Assembly (NCBI GenBank): GCA_038525525.1
Contig: JBCBHO010000002.1
Span: 310,001 to 374,000, forward strand
DNA: 64,000 nt
Source of the DNA: Shimia_B sp038525525
GTDB lineage: Bacteria > Pseudomonadota > Alphaproteobacteria > Rhodobacterales > Rhodobacteraceae
Direction: 5' to 3'
Part shown: positions 43,341 through 52,167 of the stretch, one piece after another
Position numbering within the stretch: the first letter of the stretch is position 1
Layout: each line of letters opens with the position of its first letter
Notes under the pieces: model-generated
Database searches by the model: none
What the model was told of the DNA's origin: nothing
Seen by the model: the letters and a program-made list of their open reading frames with translations, nothing else
Position numbers and translations under genes: made by a program

Positions 43341-44521
43341 AGCACGTGCACCTTGGCGGCGGCGCTGTTTGGCGCCGCCCCCTCGGCTTGTTTCGTCAGG
43401 GTGCGGGCATCAACATCCTCAAAGCGTGGCACTCCGAGTTGGCCCAAGGCGCGTTCCAACTCGAGCGTGAGAATGTCCCACGCCCGCGCTGCGCCCGCGG
43501 CGCCGCCGGCCCCAACGCCATAGGCCAGAGCGCGACCGGCCAGCACGAAATCCGCGCCGCGCGCCTTCGCACGCAGGATATCGGCCCCGCGCCGGATGCC
43601 ACTGTCCAGAAGAACGGTCATGCGCCCTCCCACGGCCGCAGAAATCGCGGGGAGCGCCTCGATCGTGGGCGGCCCGAACGCCACCTGCCGCCCGCCGTGA
43701 TTGGACACGATGATCCCGTCGCAGCCCAACTCGGCGCAGCGGACCGCGTCGTCCGGATGAAGAATGCCCTTCACGAGGAGCTTTCCCTTCCATCGCGACC
43801 GCAACTTGGCGAGATCGTCCCACTTGAAGGAGGGCGTGATCAGCGTCTTCTGCACGTCTGCATATGACGTGGCCGCCTTCAGCAGGTCGGCATAATTGGC
43901 AATATTGGGCTTCCCGTGAAGCAGACTGCGGAGTGACCAATAGGGTTTCCCCGCGAGCTGCATCAGCACGTCGGGAGTGAACTTGAAGGGCACGCTCAGC
44001 TGATTGCGGATGTCGCGATCTCGCTTTCCCGCCGCCGGCACGTCCGCTGTCACGATCATGACGTCGTAGCCCGCGGCCTCCGCGCGGCTCACGAGGCCCT
44101 CGGTGACGTTCGCATCGCCTGACACGTAGAGCTGAAACCACCCGTGACCGTCTGCCGCCTCGGCCAGCTCCTCCAGCGTGGTGGAGGCCGCCGAACTCGC
44201 GCAATAGGGGACGTTCTGGCGCGCGCAAAGCCGTGCCAACATCCTGTCTGCATCGGGCCAGAAGGCGTTGAGCATGCCAATGGGCGCCATGCCGAAAGGC
44301 GCGTCGAAGCGCATCCCGAGCACCTCGGCGCTCATGTCGATCTGGCCCACGTCCTGCATGTAGCGTGGCGTGAGCTCGACCTCCTCGAAGGCCTCGGAAT
44401 TGCGGCGCAGGTTGCGCTCGCTCTCCGCGCCGCCATCCACGAGATCAAAGGCAAAGCGCGGAATCCGCGCCTTGGCCCGCGCCCGCAGGTCGTCGATGGA
44501 AGCGGCGCGATCGAGCCCCAT
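43337..44521 (-). CDS. FMN-dependent 2-hydroxyacid oxidase/dehydrogenase (LldD-like)
   Basis: This 394-residue enzyme belongs to the L-lactate dehydrogenase/glycolate oxidase family, which oxidises L-2-hydroxyacids to 2-oxoacids with FMN. The active-site block IIVSNHGGRQVAFG carries the catalytic His and Arg, and the FMN phosphate region is LDSGIRRGADILRAKARGADFVL. N-terminal MGLDRAASIDDLRARAKARIPRFAF follows the family. It is the last gene of the leftward catabolic operon; its ATG overlaps the SDR stop (TGATG). In this setting it may oxidise an L-lactate-like product. Exact substrate is unproven. Confidence 0.88.
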   Translation of the reverse strand: MGLDRAASIDDLRARAKARIPRFAFDLVDGGAESERNLRRNSEAFEEVELTPRYMQDVGQIDMSAEVLGMRFDAPFGMAPIGMLNAFWPDADRMLARLCARQNVPYCASSAASTTLEELAEAADGHGWFQLYVSGDANVTEGLVSRAEAAGYDVMIVTADVPAAGKRDRDIRNQLSVPFKFTPDVLMQLAGKPYWSLRSLLHGKPNIANYADLLKAATSYADVQKTLITPSFKWDDLAKLRSRWKGKLLVKGILHPDDAVRCAELGCDGIIVSNHGGRQVAFGPPTIEALPAISAAVGGRMTVLLDSGIRRGADILRAKARGADFVLAGRALAYGVGAGGAAGAARAWDILTLELERALGQLGVPRFEDVDARTLTKQAEGAAPNSAAAKVHVL

Positions 44522-45264
44522 CAGTTCGACCAGCCGCCGTCGACGTTGATCGCCTGGCCGGTCGTGAAGGCGGCCATGGGACTGGCAAGATAGGCCACCA
44601 TTTCCGCGATCTCCTCGGGCGTGCCGAAGCGGCCCATGGGCTGGCGCGCGGTGAAGGCCTTGTGCGCGGCGTCGTAATCGCCCGTGGCGCGCAACCGCTC
44701 CTGCAGCGAGGGGCTCTCGACCGTGCCCGGGCAGATCGCATTGCAACGGATGCCCTCGCCGACGAAGTCGGCCGCGATGCCCTTTGTCATGCCGATGATG
44801 GCAGCCTTGGAGGCGCCGTAGGCAAAGCGGCGCGGCGCGCCCTTCACGCTCGAGACGACCGAGGCGATGTTGACGATGGAGCCGCCGCCCGCCGCCTGCA
44901 TCCCGGGCAGGACGGCCTTGATGAGGCGAAACATCGCCTTCGCGTTGAGGTCGAAGGACCGGTCCCAGACCGCGTCATCGCAATCGAGGATCGTGCCGTC
45001 ATGGACCCAGCCCGCGCAATTGACGAGGACATCGATAGGCCCGTGCTCTGCCACGAGGGCCGACACGGCCTTCGCGTCGGTCACATCGAGCTTCCGCGCC
45101 GTGATCCCACCCTGCTGGGAGGCGAGGCTTTCGACCGCGTCCGCGTCGATATCCGTGGCGATCACGGTCGCGCCGCGGGCCGCGAGCGTCTCTGCCGAGG
45201 CGCGCCCGATGCCCGCCCCCGCCGCCGTCACCAGCGCCGTCTTTCCGTTCAAGTCTTGGCTCAT
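44521..45264 (-). CDS. SDR, 2-keto-3-deoxy-L-fuconate dehydrogenase-like
   Basis: This 247-residue classical SDR has cofactor motif TAAGAGIGRASAETLAARGA, an acidic residue after strand 2 (ATDIDADA) indicating NAD, catalytic Ser in NIASVVSSVKG and YGASKAA. The pattern NCAGWVHDGTILDCDDAVWDRSFDLN and ICPGTVESPSLQERL strongly resembles DHRS6/2-keto-3-deoxy-L-fuconate 4-dehydrogenase proteins of non-phosphorylative L-fucose/L-rhamnose routes. AAGGA precedes the ATG. Together with the FAH hydrolase it suggests formation and cleavage of a 2,4-diketo acid. The substrate is inferred only from family resemblance. Confidence 0.85.
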   Translation of the reverse strand: MSQDLNGKTALVTAAGAGIGRASAETLAARGATVIATDIDADAVESLASQQGGITARKLDVTDAKAVSALVAEHGPIDVLVNCAGWVHDGTILDCDDAVWDRSFDLNAKAMFRLIKAVLPGMQAAGGGSIVNIASVVSSVKGAPRRFAYGASKAAIIGMTKGIAADFVGEGIRCNAICPGTVESPSLQERLRATGDYDAAHKAFTARQPMGRFGTPEEIAEMVAYLASPMAAFTTGQAINVDGGWSN

Positions 45265-45274
45265 CTTCAGTCCT

Positions 45275-46039
45275 TCATCGTGCGAGCCAGCCGCCATCGA
45301 CGGCCAGGACGCTTCCATGGCAGTAGCGCGCCGCATCCGACGCGAGGAACACGGCGGCGCCCGCCATCTCCCCGGGCTCTGCAAAGCGTCCCGCCGGGAT
45401 CCGGTCAAGGAGCGCCTTGGAGCGCTCGGGATCGTCGCGCAGCGCCTGCGTGTTGTCGGTGGCGGTGTAGCCCGGCGCGATCGCGTTCACATTGACACCC
45501 TGCCCCGCCCATTCATTGCAGAGCGCCCGCGTCAGTCCGATCACCGCGTGTTTGGACGCTGCATAGGCTGGAACCATGAGCCCCCCCTGGGCACTCAGGA
45601 CGGAGGACACGATCACGATCTTGCCGCCGCCCTCGGCCACCATGTGCCGACCGGCGGCCTGGCTCAGGAGCCAGACGGAATCCAGATTGACCGATATCAC
45701 CCGGCGCCAGTCGTCCTCGCCAAAGTCCACCGAGGGCGCGCGATGGATGATGCCCGCGTTGTTCACGAGGATGTCGAGCCCGCCCAGCGCGTCCCTCGCG
45801 AAGTCCACGACCTTCGCTGCCGCAGCCGCGTCCATGCCATCGAAGTCGGCCTGAACCGCCGCAGCCTCCGACCCCTGCGAGGAGATCTTGTCGAGCACCG
45901 CTTCGGGCGCGTGGCTTCTGTAGGTCAGGGCAACATCGGCCCCCGCGGCGGCGAGGCCGAGGGCGATGCCCTCACCGATCCCCGTCGCGCCGCCGGTGAC
46001 GAGCGCGCGTTTGCCCGTCAGGTCGAATGGTCCTGCCAT
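45275..46039 (-). CDS. SDR, KduD / 2-deoxy-D-gluconate 3-dehydrogenase-like
   Basis: This 254-residue SDR has TGGATGIGEGIALGLAAAG, NNAGIIHRAPSVDFGEDDWRR, catalytic Ser in IVSSVLSAQGG and AYAASKHA. The C-terminal run NVNAIAPGYTATDNTQALRDD and IPAGRF closely follows KduD-type 2-dehydro-3-deoxy-D-gluconate 5-dehydrogenases. It likely oxidises or reduces a sugar-acid intermediate. The ATG lies one base after the M24 stop codon, so expression is coupled. A second, distinct sugar-acid SDR directly downstream suggests two sequential redox steps in one pathway. Confidence 0.85.
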   Translation of the reverse strand: MAGPFDLTGKRALVTGGATGIGEGIALGLAAAGADVALTYRSHAPEAVLDKISSQGSEAAAVQADFDGMDAAAAAKVVDFARDALGGLDILVNNAGIIHRAPSVDFGEDDWRRVISVNLDSVWLLSQAAGRHMVAEGGGKIVIVSSVLSAQGGLMVPAYAASKHAVIGLTRALCNEWAGQGVNVNAIAPGYTATDNTQALRDDPERSKALLDRIPAGRFAEPGEMAGAAVFLASDAARYCHGSVLAVDGGWLAR

Positions 46040-46040
46040 C

Positions 46041-47339
46041 TCAGTACCGGTTGGCGATGGGCAGGTCCTCCGCGGGGAAGAGCGAGATGACCTCGCAGCC
46101 CGTCTCCGTCACCACGACCTCCTCTTCGATCCGCGCGGCGGAATAGCCATCGGTGGCAGGGCAATAGGTCTCCAGCGCGAAGACCATCCCGGTCTTGATC
46201 TCCATCGGGTGATCGAGGGAGATCGCGCGGCTGATGATCGGCCGCTCGTGGAGCGCGAGGCCCAGGCCATGCCCGAACTGCAAACCAAAGGCCGCGTCCT
46301 CATTGGGGAAACCGAGCGACTCCGCCGTTGGCCAGACCTCGGCCACCTTGTCAGTGGTCACGCCGGGCTTGATCATGGCGATGGAGGCGTCGATCCACTC
46401 GCGCGCTTTCACGTAGGCATCGTTTTGCGAGGGCGTCGCGCGGCCCACATTGAAAGTGCGGTAGTAGCAGGTCCTATACCCTTGGTATGATTGCAGAATA
46501 TCGAAGAAGCACTGATCGCCCGGGCGAATGAGCCGGTCCGTGAAGTTGTGCGGGTGCGGATTGCACCGCTCGCCCGAGATCGCGTTGATCGCCTCGACAT
46601 CGTCGGAGCCCATCTCGTAGAGCAGCTTGTTCGAAAGCGCGACGATATCGTTCTCGCGCACACCCGGTTTCAGCTCCTCGTATATCATGTGGTAGACGCC
46701 ATCGACCATGGAGGCCGCCTGCGTCAGAAGCTGGATCTCGTCCCAATTCTTTATCTCGCGCGCGGCCAGCATGATCTGCTGCCCATCGACGACGTTGATC
46801 CCCTCCTCGCGCAGTGCATGGAACATCGCCGTCTCGGCATAGTCCACACCCACGGGCATGTCGGCCATGCCCGCATCCTTGATGAGCTCGGCGATCATCT
46901 TGGCGTATTTGCGCATGAGGCCGAATTCCGGCGGGATCGTCCCGCGCATCCCCACGACGCCCGCGAGGCAGTGATCTGGCTCGAGCCAGTCGGAGTAGCG
47001 CTGATGATGCACCGCCGCCGAGCCAAAATCCCAGACATAGGGGCTGTCATCGCCGGTCAGCAGGCAGAAGCGGCACATCTTGTCCCGCTCCCACTCCCCG
47101 ATCTTCGTGGCGGAGACATAGCGGATGTTATTGACGTCAAAGAGGAGCAGCGACCCGGCATTTGACGCCGCAAGCGACTGCCGCGTGCGCGCAAGACGGT
47201 AGCGGCGCAAGCGGTCGTGATCGATCCGACGCTCGAAATCGACAGAGGTGTGGCCCCAGGCCGGGAGCTTGTCGCGCCACTCCCAGTTCGGCTCGAGATC
47301 CTGGGGCGTGAGCATATTGGGTTTGAGTGCAAGGTTCAT
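46041..47339 (-). CDS. M24 (creatinase/DddP-like) family protein with altered metal site
   Basis: This 432-residue protein has the two-domain layout of creatinase/prolidase, with an N-terminal segment (LRRYRLARTRQSLAASN, LLLFDVNNIRYVSA) like roseobacter DddP-type M24 proteins. Metal ligands of the family are partly kept: Asp280 (CFFDILQ), His357 (FGHGLGL), Glu390 (VFALETYC) and Glu405 (ARIEEE). The second Asp, expected 11 residues after Asp280, is Cys291. It is therefore unlikely to be an ordinary dinuclear peptidase. It probably acts on a small molecule, as creatinase, ectoine hydrolase and the DMSP lyase DddP do. It lies mid-operon between SDR genes. Confidence 0.83.
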   Translation of the reverse strand: MNLALKPNMLTPQDLEPNWEWRDKLPAWGHTSVDFERRIDHDRLRRYRLARTRQSLAASNAGSLLLFDVNNIRYVSATKIGEWERDKMCRFCLLTGDDSPYVWDFGSAAVHHQRYSDWLEPDHCLAGVVGMRGTIPPEFGLMRKYAKMIAELIKDAGMADMPVGVDYAETAMFHALREEGINVVDGQQIMLAAREIKNWDEIQLLTQAASMVDGVYHMIYEELKPGVRENDIVALSNKLLYEMGSDDVEAINAISGERCNPHPHNFTDRLIRPGDQCFFDILQSYQGYRTCYYRTFNVGRATPSQNDAYVKAREWIDASIAMIKPGVTTDKVAEVWPTAESLGFPNEDAAFGLQFGHGLGLALHERPIISRAISLDHPMEIKTGMVFALETYCPATDGYSAARIEEEVVVTETGCEVISLFPAEDLPIANRY

Positions 47340-47402
47340 GGTGCTCTCCTTTCAGGCGCGATGAGGCGCGCCCGGGGTAAGGGGGAAAGAGGGGGACGGG
47401 GC

Positions 47403-48209
47403 CTACTTCGTGACCCATCCGCCATCGACGGAGATCATCTGGCCGGTCATGTAATCGCTGTCAGACGAGACGAGGAAGGCAGCGGTCCCGGTGATGTCCT
47501 TGGGGTAGGACACCCTCTTGATGACGAGGTTGTTCTCCACGATGTCGTCGTAGGCCTGCCCCTCGCGCTCCTTGAAGCCGATCTCGATCAGGTCCTTGTC
47601 GAGCTGCTCCCAGAGCGGGGTGATGACGACGCCGGGCGCGTAGCCGTTGACGGTGATGTTGTGCTCGGCGAGGCCCAGCGCGCCGCATTCAGTGAGCGCG
47701 AGGCACCCGTATTTCGACGTGCAGTAGACGGTGACATCCACCAGCGGCTTCCGGGAGGCGATCGAGCCCACGTTGATGAGCTTGTAGGGATAGTCCCGCT
47801 TGCCCTGAGCGATCATCTGGCGGGCGGTCTCCTGCATGCCGAGCCACATCGCCTTGGTGTTGACGTTCATGATGAGGTCCCAGTTGTCCTCATCGATATC
47901 CATGAAGAAGCGCGGCTTGTTGAGGCCAGCATTGAAGAGGCCGACATTGATCTCGCCAAAGGCTTCGACCGTTGCAGCCACGGCTGCGGCGTTGTCCTCG
48001 CGCTTGGTGACATCCATCTTCACGGCTACGGCCTTTCCGCCGCCGGCCTTGTTGATGCGATCCGCGACCTCCTGTGCCTCTTCGAGGTTGAGGTCACCGA
48101 GGCAGACATTGGCTCCCTGCGCCGCGAAATGCTCCGCATTGGCTGCGCCCATCCCGCGGGCGGCGCCCGTGATCAGGATGTTCTTTCCGCTCAGTCGCGT
48201 GGTGTCCAT
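47403..48209 (-). CDS. SDR (paralogue of the SDR in the importer operon)
   Basis: This 268-residue SDR has TGAARGMGAANAEHFAAQGAN, an acidic residue after strand 2 (GDLNLEE, NAD type), FNAGLNKPRFFMDI, catalytic Ser in NVGSIASRKP and YCTSKYG. It shares blocks such as ETARQMIAQG, HNITVNGYAPGVV, WEQLDKDLIEIG and DYMTGQ with the SDR at 51320, so the two are paralogues on opposite arms of the locus. GAGGAAAG lies upstream of the ATG, 22 bases after the regulator stop. The substrate is probably a polyol or sugar acid, but this is inference. Confidence 0.85.
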   Translation of the reverse strand: MDTTRLSGKNILITGAARGMGAANAEHFAAQGANVCLGDLNLEEAQEVADRINKAGGGKAVAVKMDVTKREDNAAAVAATVEAFGEINVGLFNAGLNKPRFFMDIDEDNWDLIMNVNTKAMWLGMQETARQMIAQGKRDYPYKLINVGSIASRKPLVDVTVYCTSKYGCLALTECGALGLAEHNITVNGYAPGVVITPLWEQLDKDLIEIGFKEREGQAYDDIVENNLVIKRVSYPKDITGTAAFLVSSDSDYMTGQMISVDGGWVTK

Positions 48210-48230
48210 TGTCTTTCCTCCGAGTTGGTC

Positions 48231-50081
48231 TCACGGGCCTTTCGCCCTGTTATCGATGAGCGCCTGAGCACGGGCCTCGGCCCGCTCGAGCGCTTCTTGC
48301 GGCGGGATGATCCCGCGCAGCATGTCGTGAAATTCCTCGCCGAAGACCTGCGCGATCTCTGCGATCTCGGGCACGGGTGGGCGCGGCCAGAATTGCAGCT
48401 CGTCACGCCATGACATGCCATCGACCGCGTCGAAGATCGGCGAGGCACGCCGCACTTCCGGGTCCGCGGCCACCGAGTAGCGCGCATTGGTACGGCTCCC
48501 GTTCTGGACGTAAAGCTTCTGTGCTTCGCGCGAGGTGAACATCGTCAGCGCTTCGACCGCATCCGCCACGCGCTCTGGGGCGAGATTGGCCGGGATGCCG
48601 AGCACATAGCCGCCCACGGGGGCGACCTGCGGCACGCCCGGCGCCGCCGGATGCGGGAGATAGCCCGTCTGACCCGCGGCGGGCGAGCTTTCGTCGAGCT
48701 CGAAATAAGGTGCGAGCAGGGTGTAGCCGTAGGCCATGGCCACGGAACCCGCCGCATAGGGCCGAACCCGCTCGTACCAGGACATCGAGAGAATATCCGG
48801 CGGGGAGTATTTCAGCAGCTCCAGAAGAAACTCCGCAGCGCGCCGACCGCTCTCCGTGTTGAGCGTCACGCGATAGTCGCCCGCTGCAAGGCGTTCGGTA
48901 TCGAACCCGCCGGCGATTTCATCGAGGTCGAGGATCGGCTGTCCATGATCCGCCATGACCATCATGACTGTGTGCCCGAGCGCGGTCCCGCGCGCGGCAT
49001 TCCACGCAATCCCGAACTGGCCGCGGCGCGGCTCGTGGAAGGTCCTCGCCGCGTGGAGCAGAGCATCCGTCGTGGCCGGCGGCTCGATGCCGGCGGAGGC
49101 AAAAAGATCGCGCCGGTAAAAGAGGAGTTCCGGCGTCGTCTGGGCTGGCACACCATAGGGCCGCCCGCCCCAATGGGCCCCTTGCCAGCCCGCCGTGTGG
49201 AAATCGGCTGGATCGAGGCGCTCTATATCCATCACGTCCTCGAGCGGGGTCAGGATCCCCGCCTCCGCAAACTCGCCGATCCACGGGAGATCGACGGCGA
49301 TGATGTCGTAGCGGCTGGTGGGGCGCGCCGCGTTGCGCTTCGCCTCTTCGCGCAGCCGGTCAATGGAAAAGGCGCGCTGGTGGATCGTCGTGCCCACGGA
49401 TTGCTCGAACTGCCGCTTGAGCTGATCCATGACCATGAAGGTGGGATCGCCATGAACAAGAACGCGCACGCCGCCCGCGAGGCGCAGCGGTTCGGGGCGG
49501 ACACTCAGGGGCGGGATGGATTGCGCGCGCGCATAGCTGCCGCCGAAGTAGTAGTCCTGCGCCTCGGTCGCCTCTTGCCCCTGCCAGAAATGCTGCTCAG
49601 CGATGCGCCGCACGCGGCTTCCCAGCTGAGTCCACTGGGACAGCATCGCATCGCTCGGGTGCATCGAGAACGTCTTGCCCGTTTTCGTGCGCGGACGCTG
49701 CTCAATGAGCCCGGCCTCGATCATGTCCTTGAGGCGGCGATTTGCGGTGGCGTAGGGCACGTGGCTCGCGCCGATGAGCGCCGTCGGCGTGATGATCTTG
49801 CCTTCGAAATGCCCCCGCAGGAGATGCAGGGCCATTCGAAGATGGGCGTTGGGCGGGCTCAGGTCGAACACGTCGTCAAGCTCATCGGACAGCGCATCGA
49901 GGAAGCTCAGCATCTCGAGGGTGTGGGCTTGTGATCCTGCCCCCGACGCTGCGATGGCGACCCTGCTATGTCCGGTGGCGACGTCCATGCTTGAACTGGG
50001 TGCTTGTCCTTCGGGCGGTTTCGGCAGCAGAGAAGAACGATCCACTTTGGATGTTTTTTCCGCGAGCGCTTTTGGGCTCAT
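48231..50081 (-). CDS. winged-helix regulator fused to an ABC-type solute-binding domain
   Basis: This 616-residue protein has no signal peptide. Residues of about 77-142 form a winged helix (IIGxxx-like: ALIGASHVPYATANRRLKDM, then AGLIEQRPRTKTGKTFSMHP). From about residue 197 to the end there is a family 1 extracellular solute-binding fold: LVHGDPTFMVMDQLKRQFEQ, YDIIAVDLPWIGEFAEAG, YGVPAQTTPELLFYRRDLFASAG and VAPVGGYVLGIPANLAPERV. It should be a cytoplasmic one-component regulator whose sensor is a co-opted binding protein. I chose the ATG with GGAG nine bases upstream; an ATG seven codons earlier also fits. It heads the leftward operon and faces the importer operon. Confidence 0.85.
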   Translation of the reverse strand: MSPKALAEKTSKVDRSSLLPKPPEGQAPSSSMDVATGHSRVAIAASGAGSQAHTLEMLSFLDALSDELDDVFDLSPPNAHLRMALHLLRGHFEGKIITPTALIGASHVPYATANRRLKDMIEAGLIEQRPRTKTGKTFSMHPSDAMLSQWTQLGSRVRRIAEQHFWQGQEATEAQDYYFGGSYARAQSIPPLSVRPEPLRLAGGVRVLVHGDPTFMVMDQLKRQFEQSVGTTIHQRAFSIDRLREEAKRNAARPTSRYDIIAVDLPWIGEFAEAGILTPLEDVMDIERLDPADFHTAGWQGAHWGGRPYGVPAQTTPELLFYRRDLFASAGIEPPATTDALLHAARTFHEPRRGQFGIAWNAARGTALGHTVMMVMADHGQPILDLDEIAGGFDTERLAAGDYRVTLNTESGRRAAEFLLELLKYSPPDILSMSWYERVRPYAAGSVAMAYGYTLLAPYFELDESSPAAGQTGYLPHPAAPGVPQVAPVGGYVLGIPANLAPERVADAVEALTMFTSREAQKLYVQNGSRTNARYSVAADPEVRRASPIFDAVDGMSWRDELQFWPRPPVPEIAEIAQVFGEEFHDMLRGIIPPQEALERAEARAQALIDNRAKGP

Positions 50082-50131
50082 GTGATATGTCTCCACATTC
50101 ATCAAAATGCTGATCAGTCCGTATCGAGATT

Positions 50132-50148
50132 AAGTTCAAAATGAACTT
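50132..50148. promoter_or_regulatory. palindromic operator in the divergent promoter region
   Basis: AAGTTCA, AAA, TGAACTT is a perfect 7-base inverted repeat in an AT-rich stretch between the regulator and the importer genes. A second short palindrome, CTGATCAG, lies at 50110-50117. These are candidate binding sites for the winged-helix regulator. Confidence 0.5.
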
Positions 50149-50289
50149 TTTTATATCCATATTGAGAGTAATCACTCACTGCCGGGGCGCTTAAAGGCTG
50201 CACGCTGATGTAGTGACCGCGGGGTGGACGGAATCGGCCTCGCTCTGGTCAAAAAGAATCAAACTGAAAGTTCTTGGGAGGAACTCAGC

Positions 50290-51243
50290 ATGAAGACCAC
50301 GACCACTCTCGCCGCCAGCACCGCCCTCGCCCTGTTGGGCACGGCTGCCGCAGCCGAGACATTCAAAATCGGCATCACGCAGAACAACGTGGGTGTCGAC
50401 AGCTATCAAACGACGTATGAGCAGGCGTTTATCGCCGCAGCCGACGCCAACCCAGACGTCGAGACCGTCGTGCTCGACGCCGGTGGCGACGTCGCCCGCC
50501 AGATCGCACAGATGGAGGACCTCATTCAGCAGGAAATGGATGCGATCATCATCTGGCCGACCAATGGCGAGGCCGTCATCCCCGCCGTGCGCAAGGCAAG
50601 CCAGGCCGGCATCCCCGTCATCGTGACCAACTCCAACATCGCCGAGCAGGGCTTCGACTTCGTCGCGTCCTTCTCTGGGCCCGACAACATCACGCAAGGC
50701 GCGCGGTCGGCAGAGATCATGTGCGAGCGCTTCACCGCCCTCGGCATCGAGAACGAAGCACGCGTCGTCCAGATTTCCGGACAGCCGGGCTACACGACAG
50801 CCATCGAGCGCGCGAAGGGCTTCGAGGATCGCCTCCCCGAAGTCTGCCCGAACGTCACCCTCGTGGAGACGCAGCCCGGCGACTGGAACCGTGAGAAATC
50901 CCAGCAGGTCATGGAAGCCTTCCTCGTGAAGTATGACGACATTGATGGGGTCTACTCCGGTGACGACAACATGGGCGTGGGTGCCCTGAACGCAGCCCGG
51001 GCCGCGGATCGTGCGGGCGAGATCGTCTTCGTCGGCGCCACCAACTTTGCCGTGGGCTACGACGCCATGGCGGCTGGCGACTACTGGGGCTCGATCTACC
51101 AGTCTCCGGTCGATGATGCAGAGGCAGCTCTCCAGACCGCGCTCGACGTCCTGGCAGGCGAGGAAGTGCCCTTCCTCAACTACTTCGACACGCCGAAGAT
51201 CACCCAGGACAACATGACCGAGTTCACCAAGCCGGTCTTCTAA
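50290..51243 (+). CDS. sugar ABC transporter substrate-binding protein (RbsB-like)
   Basis: This 317-residue periplasmic binding protein has signal peptide MKTTTTLAASTALALLGTAAAA. The fold is the ribose-binding type I class: FKIGITQNNVGVDSYQTTYEQAF, MDAIIIWPTNGEAVIPAVRKA, GIPVIVTNSNI, YSGDDNMGVGALNAARAA. It should deliver a sugar, polyol or related compound to the two RbsC-type permeases encoded downstream. GGGAGG precedes the ATG. It is the first gene of the rightward operon, opposite the regulator. Ligand specificity is unknown. Confidence 0.92.
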   Translation: MKTTTTLAASTALALLGTAAAAETFKIGITQNNVGVDSYQTTYEQAFIAAADANPDVETVVLDAGGDVARQIAQMEDLIQQEMDAIIIWPTNGEAVIPAVRKASQAGIPVIVTNSNIAEQGFDFVASFSGPDNITQGARSAEIMCERFTALGIENEARVVQISGQPGYTTAIERAKGFEDRLPEVCPNVTLVETQPGDWNREKSQQVMEAFLVKYDDIDGVYSGDDNMGVGALNAARAADRAGEIVFVGATNFAVGYDAMAAGDYWGSIYQSPVDDAEAALQTALDVLAGEEVPFLNYFDTPKITQDNMTEFTKPVF

Positions 51244-51319
51244 AGCGTTCTCCCAGCGGCGGGGCGCCGGGCGTGATGCCTGGTGCCTCGTCCATACGTT
51301 AAGGGAAGGGAGGATTGGC

Positions 51320-52117
51320 ATGGACCGGGTGAAAGACCGTGTCTGCATCGTCACAGGAGCGGCCCGAGGGATCGGGCGGGCCATCGGAGAAGCGCTCCTC
51401 GACGAAGGCGCAATGGTCTGTTTCGCAGATATCAACGGGGATCAGGCCGCCACAGTGGCCGATGCCAACAAAAGCCGCATGAACGGCCGCGCCGGCAACG
51501 TCATGTCCAAGCAGGTGGATGTGACCGACCGCGCAGCGGTAAGCGCCATGATCGCCCACACCGTGGAGCGCTTTGGCCGGCTCGATGTCAAGTTCAACAA
51601 TGCCGGGGTCAACCGCCCCATGAACTTCATGGACGTCACCGAAGAAAATTGGCATTTCATCATGGATATCAACGGGATGGGATGCATGATCGGGATGCAA
51701 GAGGCCGCGCGACAAATGATAGCGCAAGGCACGGGCGGCAAGATCGTCAATACCGCATCCATCGCCAGCCGACAGGGCTTTGACAATGTCGCACCCTATT
51801 GCGCGTCAAAGTGGGCCGTCGTTTCGCTGACGCAATCCGCGGCACGCGATCTCGGCAAGCACAACATCACCGTCACGGGCTTTGCACCCGGTGTCGTGGC
51901 CACGGAGATGTGGGAGCAGGTGGACAAGGACCTCATGGAAATCGGTGCGGCCAAACGGCCCGGCGAAGCCATGGAAAATTTCTCGGCTGACATCATTCGC
52001 GGTCGCGTGGCGACGCCGGCCGATATCACCGGAACGACGACATTTCTGGCCTCTCGCGATAGCGATTACATGACGGGCCAGATCGTGATGATCGACGGGG
52101 GCATGACCCTCGTCTGA
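51320..52117 (+). CDS. SDR encoded within the importer operon
   Basis: This 265-residue SDR has TGAARGIGRAIGEALLDEGA, NNAGVNRPMNFMDVTEENW, catalytic Ser in NTASIASRQG and YCASKWA. The acidic residue in FADINGDQ suggests NAD. It is a paralogue of the SDR at 47403 and probably acts on the imported compound or its first product. It lies between the binding-protein gene and the first permease gene, so its expression follows import. GGGAGG is upstream of the ATG. The substrate is unknown. Confidence 0.87.
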   Translation: MDRVKDRVCIVTGAARGIGRAIGEALLDEGAMVCFADINGDQAATVADANKSRMNGRAGNVMSKQVDVTDRAAVSAMIAHTVERFGRLDVKFNNAGVNRPMNFMDVTEENWHFIMDINGMGCMIGMQEAARQMIAQGTGGKIVNTASIASRQGFDNVAPYCASKWAVVSLTQSAARDLGKHNITVTGFAPGVVATEMWEQVDKDLMEIGAAKRPGEAMENFSADIIRGRVATPADITGTTTFLASRDSDYMTGQIVMIDGGMTLV

Positions 52118-52167
52118 CGCGGGAGGCACCCGAAAAGAGGTGCCGCCGCAGCCATTGGGAGACAAAC

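Noticed and set aside
46041..47339. Calling the M24 gene dddP
   Set aside because: The N-terminal half has likeness to DddP, but the metal site differs (Cys291) and DMSP activity cannot be inferred.
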